Shown here in pieces: positions 46,868-55,030 of a DNA stretch of 56,745 nt. The number at the start of each line of letters is the position of its first letter. The stretch's first letter is position 1. Below the pieces are notes generated by a model. The model did no database searches. It had not been told where the DNA came from and saw only the letters and a list, made by a program, of their open reading frames with translations. A program made the position numbers and the translations under genes. Source of the DNA: Phocaeicola faecicola (lineage in GTDB: Bacteria > Bacteroidota > Bacteroidia > Bacteroidales > Bacteroidaceae); assembly GCF_013618865.1 (NCBI RefSeq), contig NZ_JABSOE010000028.1, positions 1 to 56,745 of the forward strand, given 5' to 3'.

Positions 46868-48172
46868 TTATAACACTTTACTTTTAAATTCTCCTTTATA
46901 TACCTTCGTCACAAGTTCGTCTCCCGGAACCAGTTCCTGCGGGTCGGTCACCGCCTTTCCGTTCTTTAGCGTAATGCTGTATCCTTTGGCCAGCAAAACG
47001 TCTGGAGAAGAAGCCTTGACACGCTCTTCCAGCAAAGCCAGCCGATGCGACTCGCGCAACAGGCGGTTCTGAAGCACCGTAGCCATACGCGGTTCGACCT
47101 GCAAGCGGAATTCCTCGCGAATACGGCGGTTTTCCCAGGCTGACGCCATCCTTCCCGCCAGTTTCTCCTGCCGGAAATGCTCCTGCTGCAAACGCATCTG
47201 CACACGCGCGGGAATCCGTGTCACCCAGGTATCGAGCATTTTTTTCTGACGCTCCAGCACCAAGGGCAACTGCTGATAGAAAAAGCGGATGCAGTCATCC
47301 AGTCTTTCGGCTGTTTCACGCATGTGCGAAATCAGAAACTCAGCGGCTGCCGTAGGAGTTTTCACACGGGTATGAGCCACCAGGTCGATGACCGTATCGT
47401 CGCGTTCATGGCCGATACCGGTAATCAGCGGCAACGGGAACTGGGCACAATGGGCTGCCAGTTCGTACGTATCAAAGCCTGACAAGTCGGAAGTGGCACC
47501 TCCACCACGTATGATGACCACCGCATCCCAGCAATCAGCCTCCTGATAAATCCGTTCCAGTGCCTGAATGACCGACTCCTCTACCCGGTCTCCCTGCATG
47601 ACAGCCGGAAACAGTTTCGGATAGAAGACAAAACCGAAAGGATTGTTCATCAGCTGATTGCAGAAATCCCCGTATCCGGCAGCAGTAGCCGAAGAAATGA
47701 CTGCGATACGCTGCACCAGTTCCGGCAACTGCAGTTCCTTGTTCAGCGACAGCACTCCCTCCTTCTCCAGCCGGTCCAGTATGTCCTTCCTGCGGCGTGC
47801 CATATCGCCCAGTGTATACGTAGGGTCAATATCTATCACCGTCAGCGAATATCCGTAGAGTTCATGAAAATCTACGGTCACCTTGACCAGCACCTTGATT
47901 CCGGAAGCAAAAGGCTGGCCGGTCTCACGCTCAAAATACGCTTTCAACTGCACGAATACCTGACTCCATATGATTCCCCGGGCCTTGGCTACCAACGAGT
48001 TCCCTTTCGGATCTTTCTGGATAAACTCCAGGTAGCAATGTCCGGAATAATTAGCCCTTACATCACTGAGTTCCGCCTGTATCCAGTATGCATCCGGCAG
48101 GCAGGCACGAATGCCTCTCCTCACCAGGGTATTCAGTTCGGCCAACGTCATCGAGTGTTCTTCCATAACCAT
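46868..48172 (-). CDS. xseA: Exodeoxyribonuclease VII large subunit
   Basis: 434 aa from ATG 48172 (48166 is an alternative); a longer open frame upstream crosses the promoter and is rejected. N-terminal OB fold ('WIQAELSDVRANYSGHCYLEF'-region, about 20-100), then the catalytic domain with 'VIIRGGGATSDLSGFD' near 220 and 'ITGIGHERDDTVIDLVAH' near 250, and a coiled C-terminus. Degrades single-stranded DNA to oligonucleotides with XseB. First gene of the xseA-xseB operon. Confidence 0.94.
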   Translation of the reverse strand: MVMEEHSMTLAELNTLVRRGIRACLPDAYWIQAELSDVRANYSGHCYLEFIQKDPKGNSLVAKARGIIWSQVFVQLKAYFERETGQPFASGIKVLVKVTVDFHELYGYSLTVIDIDPTYTLGDMARRRKDILDRLEKEGVLSLNKELQLPELVQRIAVISSATAAGYGDFCNQLMNNPFGFVFYPKLFPAVMQGDRVEESVIQALERIYQEADCWDAVVIIRGGGATSDLSGFDTYELAAHCAQFPLPLITGIGHERDDTVIDLVAHTRVKTPTAAAEFLISHMRETAERLDDCIRFFYQQLPLVLERQKKMLDTWVTRIPARVQMRLQQEHFRQEKLAGRMASAWENRRIREEFRLQVEPRMATVLQNRLLRESHRLALLEERVKASSPDVLLAKGYSITLKNGKAVTDPQELVPGDELVTKVYKGEFKSKVL

Positions 48173-48194
48173 TTTTTCTTTTAAATCATCCACG

Positions 48195-48202
48195 CAAAGA
48201 TA
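48195..48202 (-). promoter_or_regulatory. -7 promoter element of xseAB
   Basis: TATCTTTG on minus; leader about 16 nt. It is divergent from the MATE promoter 34 bp away. Confidence 0.62.
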
Positions 48203-48235
48203 CGGAAAGTTTTTCCGAAACACAGAGATTTTCCG

Positions 48236-48243
48236 TACCTTTG
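48236..48243 (+). promoter_or_regulatory. -7 promoter element of the MATE gene
   Basis: TACCTTTG on plus, 33 bp before the ATG at 48276. Confidence 0.62.
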
Positions 48244-48275
48244 CACACAGTAATTTCAATCGTAAAAAGAGTTTT

Positions 48276-49640
48276 ATGTCACAACAAGGAAAAGCTACAG
48301 AATTAGGAACAGAGACAATCGGCAAACTATTGAGACAATATGCGATACCTGCAATCATCGCCATGACAGCCTCCTCGCTTTACAACATGGTAGACAGTAT
48401 TTTTATCGGTCACGGTGTCGGTCCGATGGCCATCTCCGGTCTGGCCATTACCTTCCCGCTGATGAACCTCGCAGCGGCTTTCGGCTCACTGGTAGGCGTA
48501 GGTGCCTCTACCCTGATTTCGGTCAAACTGGGACAGAAAGATTATGCTACCGCCCAGCAGATTCTGGGAAATGTGGTGACATTGAACCTGATTATCGGAA
48601 TCGGATTTACCATCGTGACCCTGCTGTTTCTGAATCCGATTCTCTATTTCTTCGGCGCCAGTGAGGCTACGTTGCCGTATGCACGCGACTACATGGTAAC
48701 CATCCTGTTGGGTAACGTAGTCACCCACATGTTCCTGGGACTGAATGCCGTGCTCCGCTCCGCCGGACATCCGCAGCAAGCCATGATGGCCACCATCTTT
48801 ACCGTCATCATCAATACCATCCTCGACCCGCTGTTCATTTACGGATTCAACATGGGTATACGGGGAGCTGCCGTAGCCACCATTCTGGCACAGGTTATTT
48901 CACTCTGCTGGCTCATCAAGCTGCTGAACAAGAAAAACGAAATCATTCATTTCCATAAAGGAATATACCGTCTGCGGAGAATATTGGTGGAAAACATCAT
49001 CGGAATCGGACTGGCCCCGTTCTTCATGAACCTGGCTTCGTGCATGATTGTCATCCTCATCAACAAGGGACTCAAGGAGTACGACGGTGACCTTGCCATC
49101 GGAGCATTCGGTATCGTCAACCGCATCGTGTTCCTGTTCGTGATGATTGTCATGGGACTGAACCAGGGAATGCAGCCTATCGCCGGTTATAATTTCGGAG
49201 CACGGCAGTATCATCGGGTAAACCAGGTACTCAAGCTGACCGTCATCATCGCTACCCTGGTTACAACCAGCGGTTTCATTGCCGGCGAGCTCTTCCCCCA
49301 CCTGGTGGTATCGGCCTTTACCAGCGACGAGACACTGATCAATATGGCTGCCCGCGGATTGCGTATCGTGGTAATGACTTACCCGATTATCGGCTTCCAG
49401 ATGGTTACTTCCAACTTCTTCCAGAGTATCGGTATGGCCAAAAAGGCAATCATCCTTTCGCTGAGCCGTCAGGTACTGATTCTGATTCCTTGCCTGATTT
49501 TCCTCCCTATGTGCTGGGGAGTAGACGGTGTATGGTTCAGCATGCCTATCTCAGACTTTCTGGCCAGCCTGATTGCCGGAGTGATGCTGTACAACCAGTT
49601 CCAGCATTTCAAGCACAAAGCTACCCGTCAAACGGTCTGA
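48276..49640 (+). CDS. MATE family efflux transporter
   Basis: 454 aa from ATG 48276. Twelve hydrophobic helices in two MatE halves: 'MVDSIFIGHGVGPMAISG' near 37 and 'NRIVFLFVMIVMGLNQGMQP' near 275. Uses Na+ or H+ to expel cationic drugs or metabolites. Closest in style to the MepA/DinF branch ('KLLRQYAIPAIIAM' at the start). Single gene, followed by a terminator, and it marks the last chromosomal gene before the accessory region. Confidence 0.9.
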   Translation: MSQQGKATELGTETIGKLLRQYAIPAIIAMTASSLYNMVDSIFIGHGVGPMAISGLAITFPLMNLAAAFGSLVGVGASTLISVKLGQKDYATAQQILGNVVTLNLIIGIGFTIVTLLFLNPILYFFGASEATLPYARDYMVTILLGNVVTHMFLGLNAVLRSAGHPQQAMMATIFTVIINTILDPLFIYGFNMGIRGAAVATILAQVISLCWLIKLLNKKNEIIHFHKGIYRLRRILVENIIGIGLAPFFMNLASCMIVILINKGLKEYDGDLAIGAFGIVNRIVFLFVMIVMGLNQGMQPIAGYNFGARQYHRVNQVLKLTVIIATLVTTSGFIAGELFPHLVVSAFTSDETLINMAARGLRIVVMTYPIIGFQMVTSNFFQSIGMAKKAIILSLSRQVLILIPCLIFLPMCWGVDGVWFSMPISDFLASLIAGVMLYNQFQHFKHKATRQTV

Positions 49641-49663
49641 AACCGTGCATATATGCGAAAATC

Positions 49664-49685
49664 AAAAAGGGTTTATTCCCTTTTT
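49664..49685 (+). terminator. Terminator after the MATE gene
   Basis: AAAAAGGG-TTTATT-CCCTTTTT, a perfect 8-bp stem with T-run. Confidence 0.88.
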
Positions 49686-49759
49686 ACTCGTTTTTTCCAG
49701 CTATTTTCCGTAAATCTGTATTAGGAATATATCTCTTTGAAATCAAGAGAGTTAGGAGA

Positions 49760-49870
49760 ATTACCTCGTTTTGGGGTAATGAGTTGGCAACCGTCCTAAT
49801 TGCCGTGGTCTGCATCGCTTTGCTTATTTGGGTAACTCTTTATGACCGCAAAAATATAAAACTAAATTGA
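49760..49870 (+). other. Orphan transmembrane-coding remnant
   Basis: The 337-bp gap 49641-49977 contains a frame ending at 49870 that codes 'FWGNELATVLIAVVCIALLI' and then a short basic tail. It has no ATG start, so it looks like the 3' end of a lost membrane-protein gene. A short inverted repeat ATTACC/GGTAAT (49760-49780) lies at its beginning. Possible scar of element insertion; nothing else recognised in the gap. Confidence 0.35.
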
Positions 49871-49953
49871 GAAAACATTCCACTTGCATATAATTTATTA
49901 AAAAGGAATAAGTATCAAGAGGATATTTTGTCTTTATTGCCACTCTTATTTTA

Positions 49954-49961
49954 TACCTTTG
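49954..49961 (+). promoter_or_regulatory. -7 promoter element of the Crp-family gene
   Basis: TACCTTTG, 19 bp before the start codon at 49978. Confidence 0.58.
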
Positions 49962-49977
49962 CAAAAAGAATATTTTT

Positions 49978-50553
49978 ATGGAAAGCATTATCAGAAAGAT
50001 AAGAACGTATTATCCGGTTTCGGATGAAGCATTAGAGGCATTGGTATGCCTTTTTAAGCGATGCGTATTTCCGGCAAAAACAATTATTATCCATGCCGGG
50101 AAACTGGATAGAAAGGTTTATTTCATTGAAAAAGGCATTACACGCTCTTATGTTTTGCACGGTGGAACACAAATAACGACATGGTTCTCTAAGGAAGGTG
50201 ATGCCGCCTGTGGCTCATGGGATTTATACCGCCACAAAGCTGGCTTTGAATATGTGGAAACTTTAGAAGAAACTACAGCTTATTCCATATCAGTAGAACA
50301 ATTGGATAAGTTGTATCGGTCGTACATGGACCTTGCAAACTGGATGCGGGTGTTGCAGCAAGAAAACTTCCTTCGCCTACAAGATATTCACATCCAGCGT
50401 TTGAACTGGTCTGCCCAAGAACGTTATGAATATTTGACCAAAGAATGTCCCGAACTCTTTCAAAGAGTGAAGTTGGGATATATAGCTTCGTTTCTGGGCA
50501 TTACACAACAATCATTGAGCCGTATCAGAGCTAATAGGCGTTTTTTAACGTAG
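49978..50553 (+). CDS. Crp/Fnr family transcriptional regulator
   Basis: 191 aa. N-terminal cyclic-nucleotide-binding-like beta barrel (about 20-115, 'KTIIIHAGKLDRKVYFIEKG') and a C-terminal helix-turn-helix ('KLGYIASFLGITQQSLSRIR' near 165-185). The canonical cAMP Arg-Ser pocket is not evident, so the ligand may differ or be absent. First of four same-strand genes (Crp, NUDIX, acetyltransferase, HAD) that look like cargo of a mobilizable element. Confidence 0.87.
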   Translation: MESIIRKIRTYYPVSDEALEALVCLFKRCVFPAKTIIIHAGKLDRKVYFIEKGITRSYVLHGGTQITTWFSKEGDAACGSWDLYRHKAGFEYVETLEETTAYSISVEQLDKLYRSYMDLANWMRVLQQENFLRLQDIHIQRLNWSAQERYEYLTKECPELFQRVKLGYIASFLGITQQSLSRIRANRRFLT

Positions 50554-50580
50554 GGTAAACGAGAAATGATTTCTTGTTCC

Positions 50581-50588
50581 TATTTTTG
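50581..50588 (+). promoter_or_regulatory. -7 promoter element of the NUDIX operon
   Basis: TATTTTTG on plus, 25 bp before the NUDIX start. Confidence 0.5.
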
Positions 50589-50613
50589 CCTAATTAAATG
50601 ACATGCAAAGATT

Positions 50614-51243
50614 ATGGATAAACAAAAGCAGGAACATCAATGGCTGGAATGGGCAAAAGAGCTTCAGTTCATTGCGCAAGCGGGATTGACTTATACAAAA
50701 GACCCATTTGACAAGGAACGTTTTGAGCGTGTCCGGGAAATCGCAGCCGAGATAATGAGTTTACAGGGCAGGCTGCCTTTGGAACAAGTGAAAGATTTGT
50801 TTTGCAATGAAACAGGATTTCAGACCCCAAAACTCGATACCCGTGCGGCGATTTTCAAGGATAATAAGATTCTGTTGGTAAAGGAAAAAAATGGCACTTG
50901 GTCTATGCCGGGCGGATGGGTAGATGTCATGCAGACCATCCGGTCAAATACCGTCAAGGAAGTACGGGAGGAAGCTGGGTTGGATGTAGAAGCCATTCGC
51001 ATCATCGCCTTGCAAGACCGGAACAAACGCAACCAACCTCCATACGCTTACAACGTGTGCAAGGTATTTGTACTCTGCAAGGTGTTGGGTGGGAACTTTG
51101 AACCGAATATGGAAACCGTGGAGAGCGGTTATTTCGGGATAGATGAACTACCGGTATTGGCTGAAGAAAAGAATAACAAGGAGCAAATAGCAATGTGCTT
51201 TTCAGCTTACCGGGATGAAAATTGGCAGGTAGAATTTGATTAA
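50614..51243 (+). CDS. NUDIX hydrolase with N-terminal extension
   Basis: 209 aa. N-terminal helical region (about 1-65) as in ADP-sugar pyrophosphatases of the YjhB/NUDIX_N type, then a Nudix domain. The box 'GGWVDVMQTIRSNTVKEVRE' followed by EAGL has the metal-binding VREEAG part intact, but the early Glu of the consensus GX5E is Gln. Likely hydrolyses a nucleoside diphosphate derivative; substrate unknown. The next gene starts 17 bp downstream. Confidence 0.87.
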   Translation: MDKQKQEHQWLEWAKELQFIAQAGLTYTKDPFDKERFERVREIAAEIMSLQGRLPLEQVKDLFCNETGFQTPKLDTRAAIFKDNKILLVKEKNGTWSMPGGWVDVMQTIRSNTVKEVREEAGLDVEAIRIIALQDRNKRNQPPYAYNVCKVFVLCKVLGGNFEPNMETVESGYFGIDELPVLAEEKNNKEQIAMCFSAYRDENWQVEFD

Positions 51244-51260
51244 ACGAAAGGGCTGATAAA

Positions 51261-51857
51261 ATGAAAACGGAATACGAGAAATGTTTGGCGGGCGAACCTT
51301 TTATTGGAAGTAAAGACCCGAAAATAATGGAAATGATTTTGCGCACAAGGCGGCTGTTGGCACAATTCAATGCTGCGGATTACGCCGACACGGAGCGTAA
51401 GCAAGCTCTGTTGCGTGAGATGTTCGGGCGCATGGGAAAAGGAGTGCATGTGGATATTGATTTCCATTGTGAATACGGGAAACATATTTTCATAGGCGAC
51501 AAAGTGATTATCAACATGAATTGTACTTTCGTGGACAACAACCGCATTGATATTGGCAGCAATGTGTTGATTGCTCCCAATGTGCAGATATATACAGCCA
51601 CCCATTCCACGAAAGTAAACGAACGCATGGTGCAGGATTGGTCTGAAGGCGAAGAAATATGCCGCACATACGCTCTGCCCGTCAGAGTAGAGGACGGTGT
51701 ATGGATTGGCGGAGGTTCCGTCCTGTTGCCGGGAGTCACTATCGGCAGGAACAGTGTCATCGGAGCAGGCAGTGTAGTGACCCGTTCTATTCCTGAAAAT
51801 TGTGTTGCGGTAGGAAACCCTTGCCGAGTGATAAAGCATTTGCAAGAGATGGTATAG
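51261..51857 (+). CDS. Sugar O-acetyltransferase (maltose acetyltransferase-like)
   Basis: 198 aa, left-handed beta-helix of the LacA/Maa type. An N-terminal Mac domain ('YEKCLAGEPFIGSKDPKIME') precedes hexapeptide repeats; the catalytic His region 'TATHSTKVNERM' and the ending 'ENCVAVGNPCRVIK' are typical. Transfers acetyl from acetyl-CoA to sugars. Some relatives are chloramphenicol/streptogramin acetyltransferases, but the Mac domain argues for a sugar. Lies between NUDIX and HAD genes, likely one operon. Confidence 0.9.
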   Translation: MKTEYEKCLAGEPFIGSKDPKIMEMILRTRRLLAQFNAADYADTERKQALLREMFGRMGKGVHVDIDFHCEYGKHIFIGDKVIINMNCTFVDNNRIDIGSNVLIAPNVQIYTATHSTKVNERMVQDWSEGEEICRTYALPVRVEDGVWIGGGSVLLPGVTIGRNSVIGAGSVVTRSIPENCVAVGNPCRVIKHLQEMV

Positions 51858-51875
51858 AATAAGGGGAAGAAGAGT

Positions 51876-52655
51876 ATGGCAAAAGCTATATTTTTAGATA
51901 TTGACGGGACTTTATTGAGTTTTGAAACGCACAGCGTTCCTTGTTCTACAATCAAAGTATTAAAAGAAGCCGGTAGCTTAGGTTATAAAATTATAATAGC
52001 TACTGGACGTGCTTCAAAGAATATTCAAGAAATAGCAGAAGTCCCTTACGATGCTGTCATCGCCCTGAATGGGTCAGAATGTGTATTAAGAGACGGAACA
52101 ATTGTTTCACAAAAGCAAATTTCCAGTGCAGACTTCTTAAAAGCATTGGCTCTTTCCGAGAAGTTTCATTTTCCAATGGCTTTGGAATTGAATGAAGGAG
52201 TTTTCGTGAACCGCTTGAATTCGACCGTAATAGATGCGGCAAAAATAGTAGAACATCCTGTTCCTAGTATCGTTGATTTAAAAGGATATTTTGAAAAGCA
52301 TACATGTTGCCAGTTCTGCTTTTATCTGGATGCAGATACCGAAAAAGTTGTTATGTCCCAATTACCCAATCTTTCCGCTTCAAGGTGGCATCCTTATTTT
52401 GCTGACATAAATGTTAAAGGGGTGAATAAAGCAACAGGCATGGAAGATTTTGCCGCATATTTCGACTTGGATTTGTCCCAATCTTTAGCGTTTGGGGATG
52501 GAGGGAATGATATTCCTATGCTTCGTAGGGCCGGAATAGGTATTGCCATGGGAAACGCTTCAATGGCAGTAAAATCTGTTGCAAAGTATGTTACCGGAGC
52601 AGTGGATGATAATGGAATAGAAAAGGCTTTGAGGAATTTAAATATTTTAAGATAA
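51876..52655 (+). CDS. Cof-type HAD-IIB phosphatase
   Basis: 259 aa. HAD motif I 'FLDIDGTLL' at 6-14, motif II 'ATGR' near 47, motif III Lys near 187, motif IV 'AFGDGGNDIPML' near 208. The cap is of the C2B type, as in Cof/YidA sugar phosphatases. Dephosphorylates sugar phosphates or flavin/pyridoxal phosphates. Last of the four plus-strand cargo-like genes, convergent with the relaxase gene. Confidence 0.9.
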   Translation: MAKAIFLDIDGTLLSFETHSVPCSTIKVLKEAGSLGYKIIIATGRASKNIQEIAEVPYDAVIALNGSECVLRDGTIVSQKQISSADFLKALALSEKFHFPMALELNEGVFVNRLNSTVIDAAKIVEHPVPSIVDLKGYFEKHTCCQFCFYLDADTEKVVMSQLPNLSASRWHPYFADINVKGVNKATGMEDFAAYFDLDLSQSLAFGDGGNDIPMLRRAGIGIAMGNASMAVKSVAKYVTGAVDDNGIEKALRNLNILR

Positions 52656-52674
52656 AGATTCTATATGAATGATT

Positions 52675-52734
52675 AACGGGAGGGCAGCAAGCGGTTTTGG
52701 TCTGCCCAAAACACAAACTTGCTATCCTCCCGTT
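52675..52734. terminator. Long hairpin between HAD and relaxase genes
   Basis: AACGGGAGG (52675-52683) pairs with CCTCCCGTT (52726-52734), and inside, GCAAG with CTTGC and GTTTTGG with CCCAAAAC. Probably the shared terminator of the two converging genes, or a conserved end structure of the element. Confidence 0.65.
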
Positions 52735-52742
52735 GGCATTGT

Positions 52743-54113
52743 TTATAATCCCATGCCCTTGCCTTTCCTGAGCGGCTCAACCGTCCTTTTAACGGATGAA
52801 AACAGCCTGCCAAACTGCTCTTTGAACCATTCGCCAATCAGTTGCCCGTTGATGGAAAGTGCAAGTTTAGACTTGTCTTTCGGGTCTTTCACCACTTGGA
52901 AACCAGCCCTTTCGGTCGTGAACTTCCGCTTGTGTTCCTCCGAATAGAGTTCGCCTTCATAGAACAACGGCTTGCCGCTGATAAGCGTGGCGGTCTGCCG
53001 TTCGTTGAAGCCGACTTTAAGGCAGAACTTCTCCATGTACACCAATTCTTGGAATAGCGGAAACCATTTCTTGGCTTTTTGGATGATGGATTTCAGGAAT
53101 GACACTTCTTCTTGGTGTGCCGTTTCTTTATCTGCCATCTCCCTGCGGTGCTTGACTTGCAATTCCATAAGTTGGCGGTTATGTTCCTCTTGCTGCCGCT
53201 GCATCTGCTGTTGCAACAACTTGATGCTCTCATCACGGGCGGCGACCTCGCCTTGCAGGGTGCGGTTGTTGGCTTCCAGCTCTTTCAATTTACCACCGCC
53301 CAAAAGAGAACCGACCTTTGCCACGAATGCGGCTTTCGCTTCCGTCTTGGCAGCTTCCAGTTTCTCCGACTTGACTTCCTGCCTTACCTCGTCAAGCTGT
53401 TGCTCTGCCTGTTGCTGCTCTGTCTGTAACTGTTGCACATTGGCTTCAAGTTCACCCGTCTGTCGTTTCAAATCACGGTAGTATTGGGCGGTTGTCGTAT
53501 GCCGTGCTTCCGAGCCACGCACACCACGTTGCAAGCCATATTTCTCCATTGCTTTTGCATAACTATCGTGATATGTTACCAGCTTCTCACGTGTCAATAC
53601 ATCGTCAGCACACAGACGCACGGTATTGGCTTTCTTGCGGTACGAGCGTTTACCATCCGTCTGCTTTTTCTTGGCTTTCCTTCGCTCTCCTGTTACTATT
53701 GGTACGACCGTGGCATGAATATGCGGTGTGTGCTCATCCATGTGCAGGACTGCCGAAACTGTATTTTCCTTGCCGAAGGTATAGTGCAGCCATTGCAGGT
53801 TGTCATCACACCATTCGTCAAGTCTGCCCTCGTCCTGTATTTTCATCATATCCTCGTGCGTACCCGAAAGCACGATTCTAATTGCCCGCACTTGGTCGGG
53901 GGTTATCTTACGTTTGATGCCTGCCGTACGGATACGGTGGCTTATCGCTTCGGTACGGTCGGACACTCCATCAGGGAACTCCACCAGTTCACGGTTGAGA
54001 TGTGTACGTGTAGGGTCTGCGTTCTTGGGTATGGTCTTACGTTCTATGTGGTCGGATGCGCCCGTGTCAGCCGAGCCTTTCGCTTTGTTGATTTGAATGC
54101 TTATATATCCCAT
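52743..54113 (-). CDS. MobV family relaxase (plasmid recombination/mobilization protein)
   Basis: 456 aa. Mob/Pre-type relaxase that nicks oriT to start transfer by a helper conjugative system. N-terminal domain about 1-215 with 'HMDEHTPHIHATVVP' at 124-138, the His cluster that binds the metal; the catalytic region before it includes 'NRELVEF'. C-terminal half is a coiled coil (about 215-355) and a small tail. Bacteroides mobilizable elements carry such genes. No integrase or excisionase is in view. The intact frame suggests it may still be mobilised in trans. Confidence 0.92.
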   Translation of the reverse strand: MGYISIQINKAKGSADTGASDHIERKTIPKNADPTRTHLNRELVEFPDGVSDRTEAISHRIRTAGIKRKITPDQVRAIRIVLSGTHEDMMKIQDEGRLDEWCDDNLQWLHYTFGKENTVSAVLHMDEHTPHIHATVVPIVTGERRKAKKKQTDGKRSYRKKANTVRLCADDVLTREKLVTYHDSYAKAMEKYGLQRGVRGSEARHTTTAQYYRDLKRQTGELEANVQQLQTEQQQAEQQLDEVRQEVKSEKLEAAKTEAKAAFVAKVGSLLGGGKLKELEANNRTLQGEVAARDESIKLLQQQMQRQQEEHNRQLMELQVKHRREMADKETAHQEEVSFLKSIIQKAKKWFPLFQELVYMEKFCLKVGFNERQTATLISGKPLFYEGELYSEEHKRKFTTERAGFQVVKDPKDKSKLALSINGQLIGEWFKEQFGRLFSSVKRTVEPLRKGKGMGL

Positions 54114-54276
54114 GCTTGTTTTTCGTTTTCAAGTTTGACAATTTGGTTTGTTGGTTTCCGTCCGCTGCGGTCATGCCGCATGGCAAACGGGGGTGTCCAG
54201 AAGGGTGTAACCCCGTTGGCTCATTGGGGCATTTTTAGCTGTGCTTGCACTGCGTAAAGAAAATGCCCTAATGAGC
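54114..54276. other. Candidate oriT region upstream of the relaxase gene
   Basis: The 154-bp gap upstream of the relaxase gene holds GCTCATTGGGGCATTTT (54219-54235) and its inverted copy with one mismatch (54260-54276), a spacer TAGCTGTGCTTGCACTGCGT, and a second small hairpin (GGGG...CCCC, about 54190-54215). Inverted repeats next to a mob gene are typical of oriT. The nic site was not identified. Confidence 0.5.
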
Positions 54277-54402
54277 TATGGCTTTTCTGTTTCCAAAAGC
54301 CTGTGAGAGTACCTTCTTCATATAGCCTCCGTCAATGCGGGACTGGTTCACAATCTTGTAGAGAGTTGTACTTACGCGAATGAATTCTTCTTTTTTTTCC
54401 AT
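54268..54402 (-). pseudogene. Truncated N-terminus of a DUF3987-type primase/helicase
   Basis: 44 aa from ATG 54402. The first 30 residues ('FIRVSTTLYKIVNQSRIDGG' then YMKK) read like the start of the large primase/helicase-like protein (DUF3987/DUF5906 type) of Bacteroides mobilizable elements. After KK the frame changes to an unrelated 14 residues ending at a stop next to the relaxase leader. The rest of the gene is missing, so an internal deletion probably fused its start to the relaxase region. Confidence 0.6.
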
Positions 54403-54588
54403 ATTCTTGATACAGGTTTTAGTGCTGCCTACATTCTGTCGGCAACGGGTTAAACATGGTTGCAAAGCTACGGAAGTGTCGGTAAAATCTTGATACGCAA
54501 ATCTATGCAGAACGGCGCAAAATAGGTCATGCCAAAAGAAAATGTAGTATAAACGGGTGGCTCTTTCAGATAAAAGGAGATAAAAAAG

Positions 54589-54619
54589 CCCGAAGTCGTG
54601 GAATATGCACGTCTTCGGG
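54589..54619 (-). terminator. Minus-strand terminator-like hairpin
   Basis: CCCGAAGACGTG pairs with CACGACTTCGGG (one mismatch), then CTTTTTTAT on minus. The 305-bp gap 54403-54707 holds this and nothing else recognised. Confidence 0.7.
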
Positions 54620-54707
54620 GACTGGTTGTTGCAGAAAATTACAGATTGACTGACGCACTGATTTACGGATTTAATGACTTCATGTCGTCACTACGTCAGA
54701 TTAAACC

Positions 54708-54938
54708 GTTAATCATCCAATTGTGGTCGATGCCGAGAAAGTGAAGCGTGAGGAACAGGCTTACCGGTCTATACCCGTCATCACGGACTTTACAGATGCC
54801 GGCGGCAACGACCGCATGAAGGAGATGAACTAGGATAACTACAACCGTATCCGTGCCGAGGTCCGGCAGATTGTCGCTGACGAGTTGCAGCGCATACAGT
54901 CCGACCCCGAACTGCAATACCTCTTGCAGAACAAATAG
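54708..54938 (+). pseudogene. Stop-interrupted C-terminal fragment of a conjugative coupling-like protein
   Basis: In one frame the segment codes 'VKREEQAYRSIPVITDFTDA', then GGNDRMKEMN, a TAG at 54831-54833, then 'NYNRIRAEVRQIVADELQRI', QSDPELQYLLQNK and a final stop. The two halves join smoothly if the TAG is read through. It resembles from memory the C-terminus of MobC/TraG (VirD4-like) coupling proteins of Bacteroides conjugative transposons; identity is tentative. No 5' part remains. A terminator follows it. Confidence 0.5.
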
Positions 54939-54960
54939 AAATATCATAGACGAAAAGAAA

Positions 54961-55012
54961 AATCCGTAATACGACTGGATATTCCAGACTGTATTACGGA
55001 TTTTCCTTTTTT
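54961..55012 (+). terminator. Terminator after the coupling-protein fragment
   Basis: A 12-bp perfect stem AATCCGTAATAC/GTATTACGGATT with inner TGGA/TCCA, followed by TTCCTTTTTT. Confidence 0.85.
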
Positions 55013-55030
55013 ATAACGCGTATTTCTGAT

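Noticed and set aside
48172-48364. N-terminal extension of XseA
   Set aside because: The extension crosses the minus-strand promoter and the divergent MATE leader and reads as non-family sequence.
49490-49870. Frame spanning the MATE 3' end and the gap
   Set aside because: Its first half overlaps the MATE gene in another frame; only the last 110 bp are kept as a possible remnant.
53433-54257. 274-codon plus-strand frame opposite the relaxase gene
   Set aside because: Antisense to a clear MobV relaxase; no recognisable domain.
54641-54700. Short direct repeats of GACTGACG type as possible att or iteron
   Set aside because: Too few and irregular copies to support an origin or attachment site.
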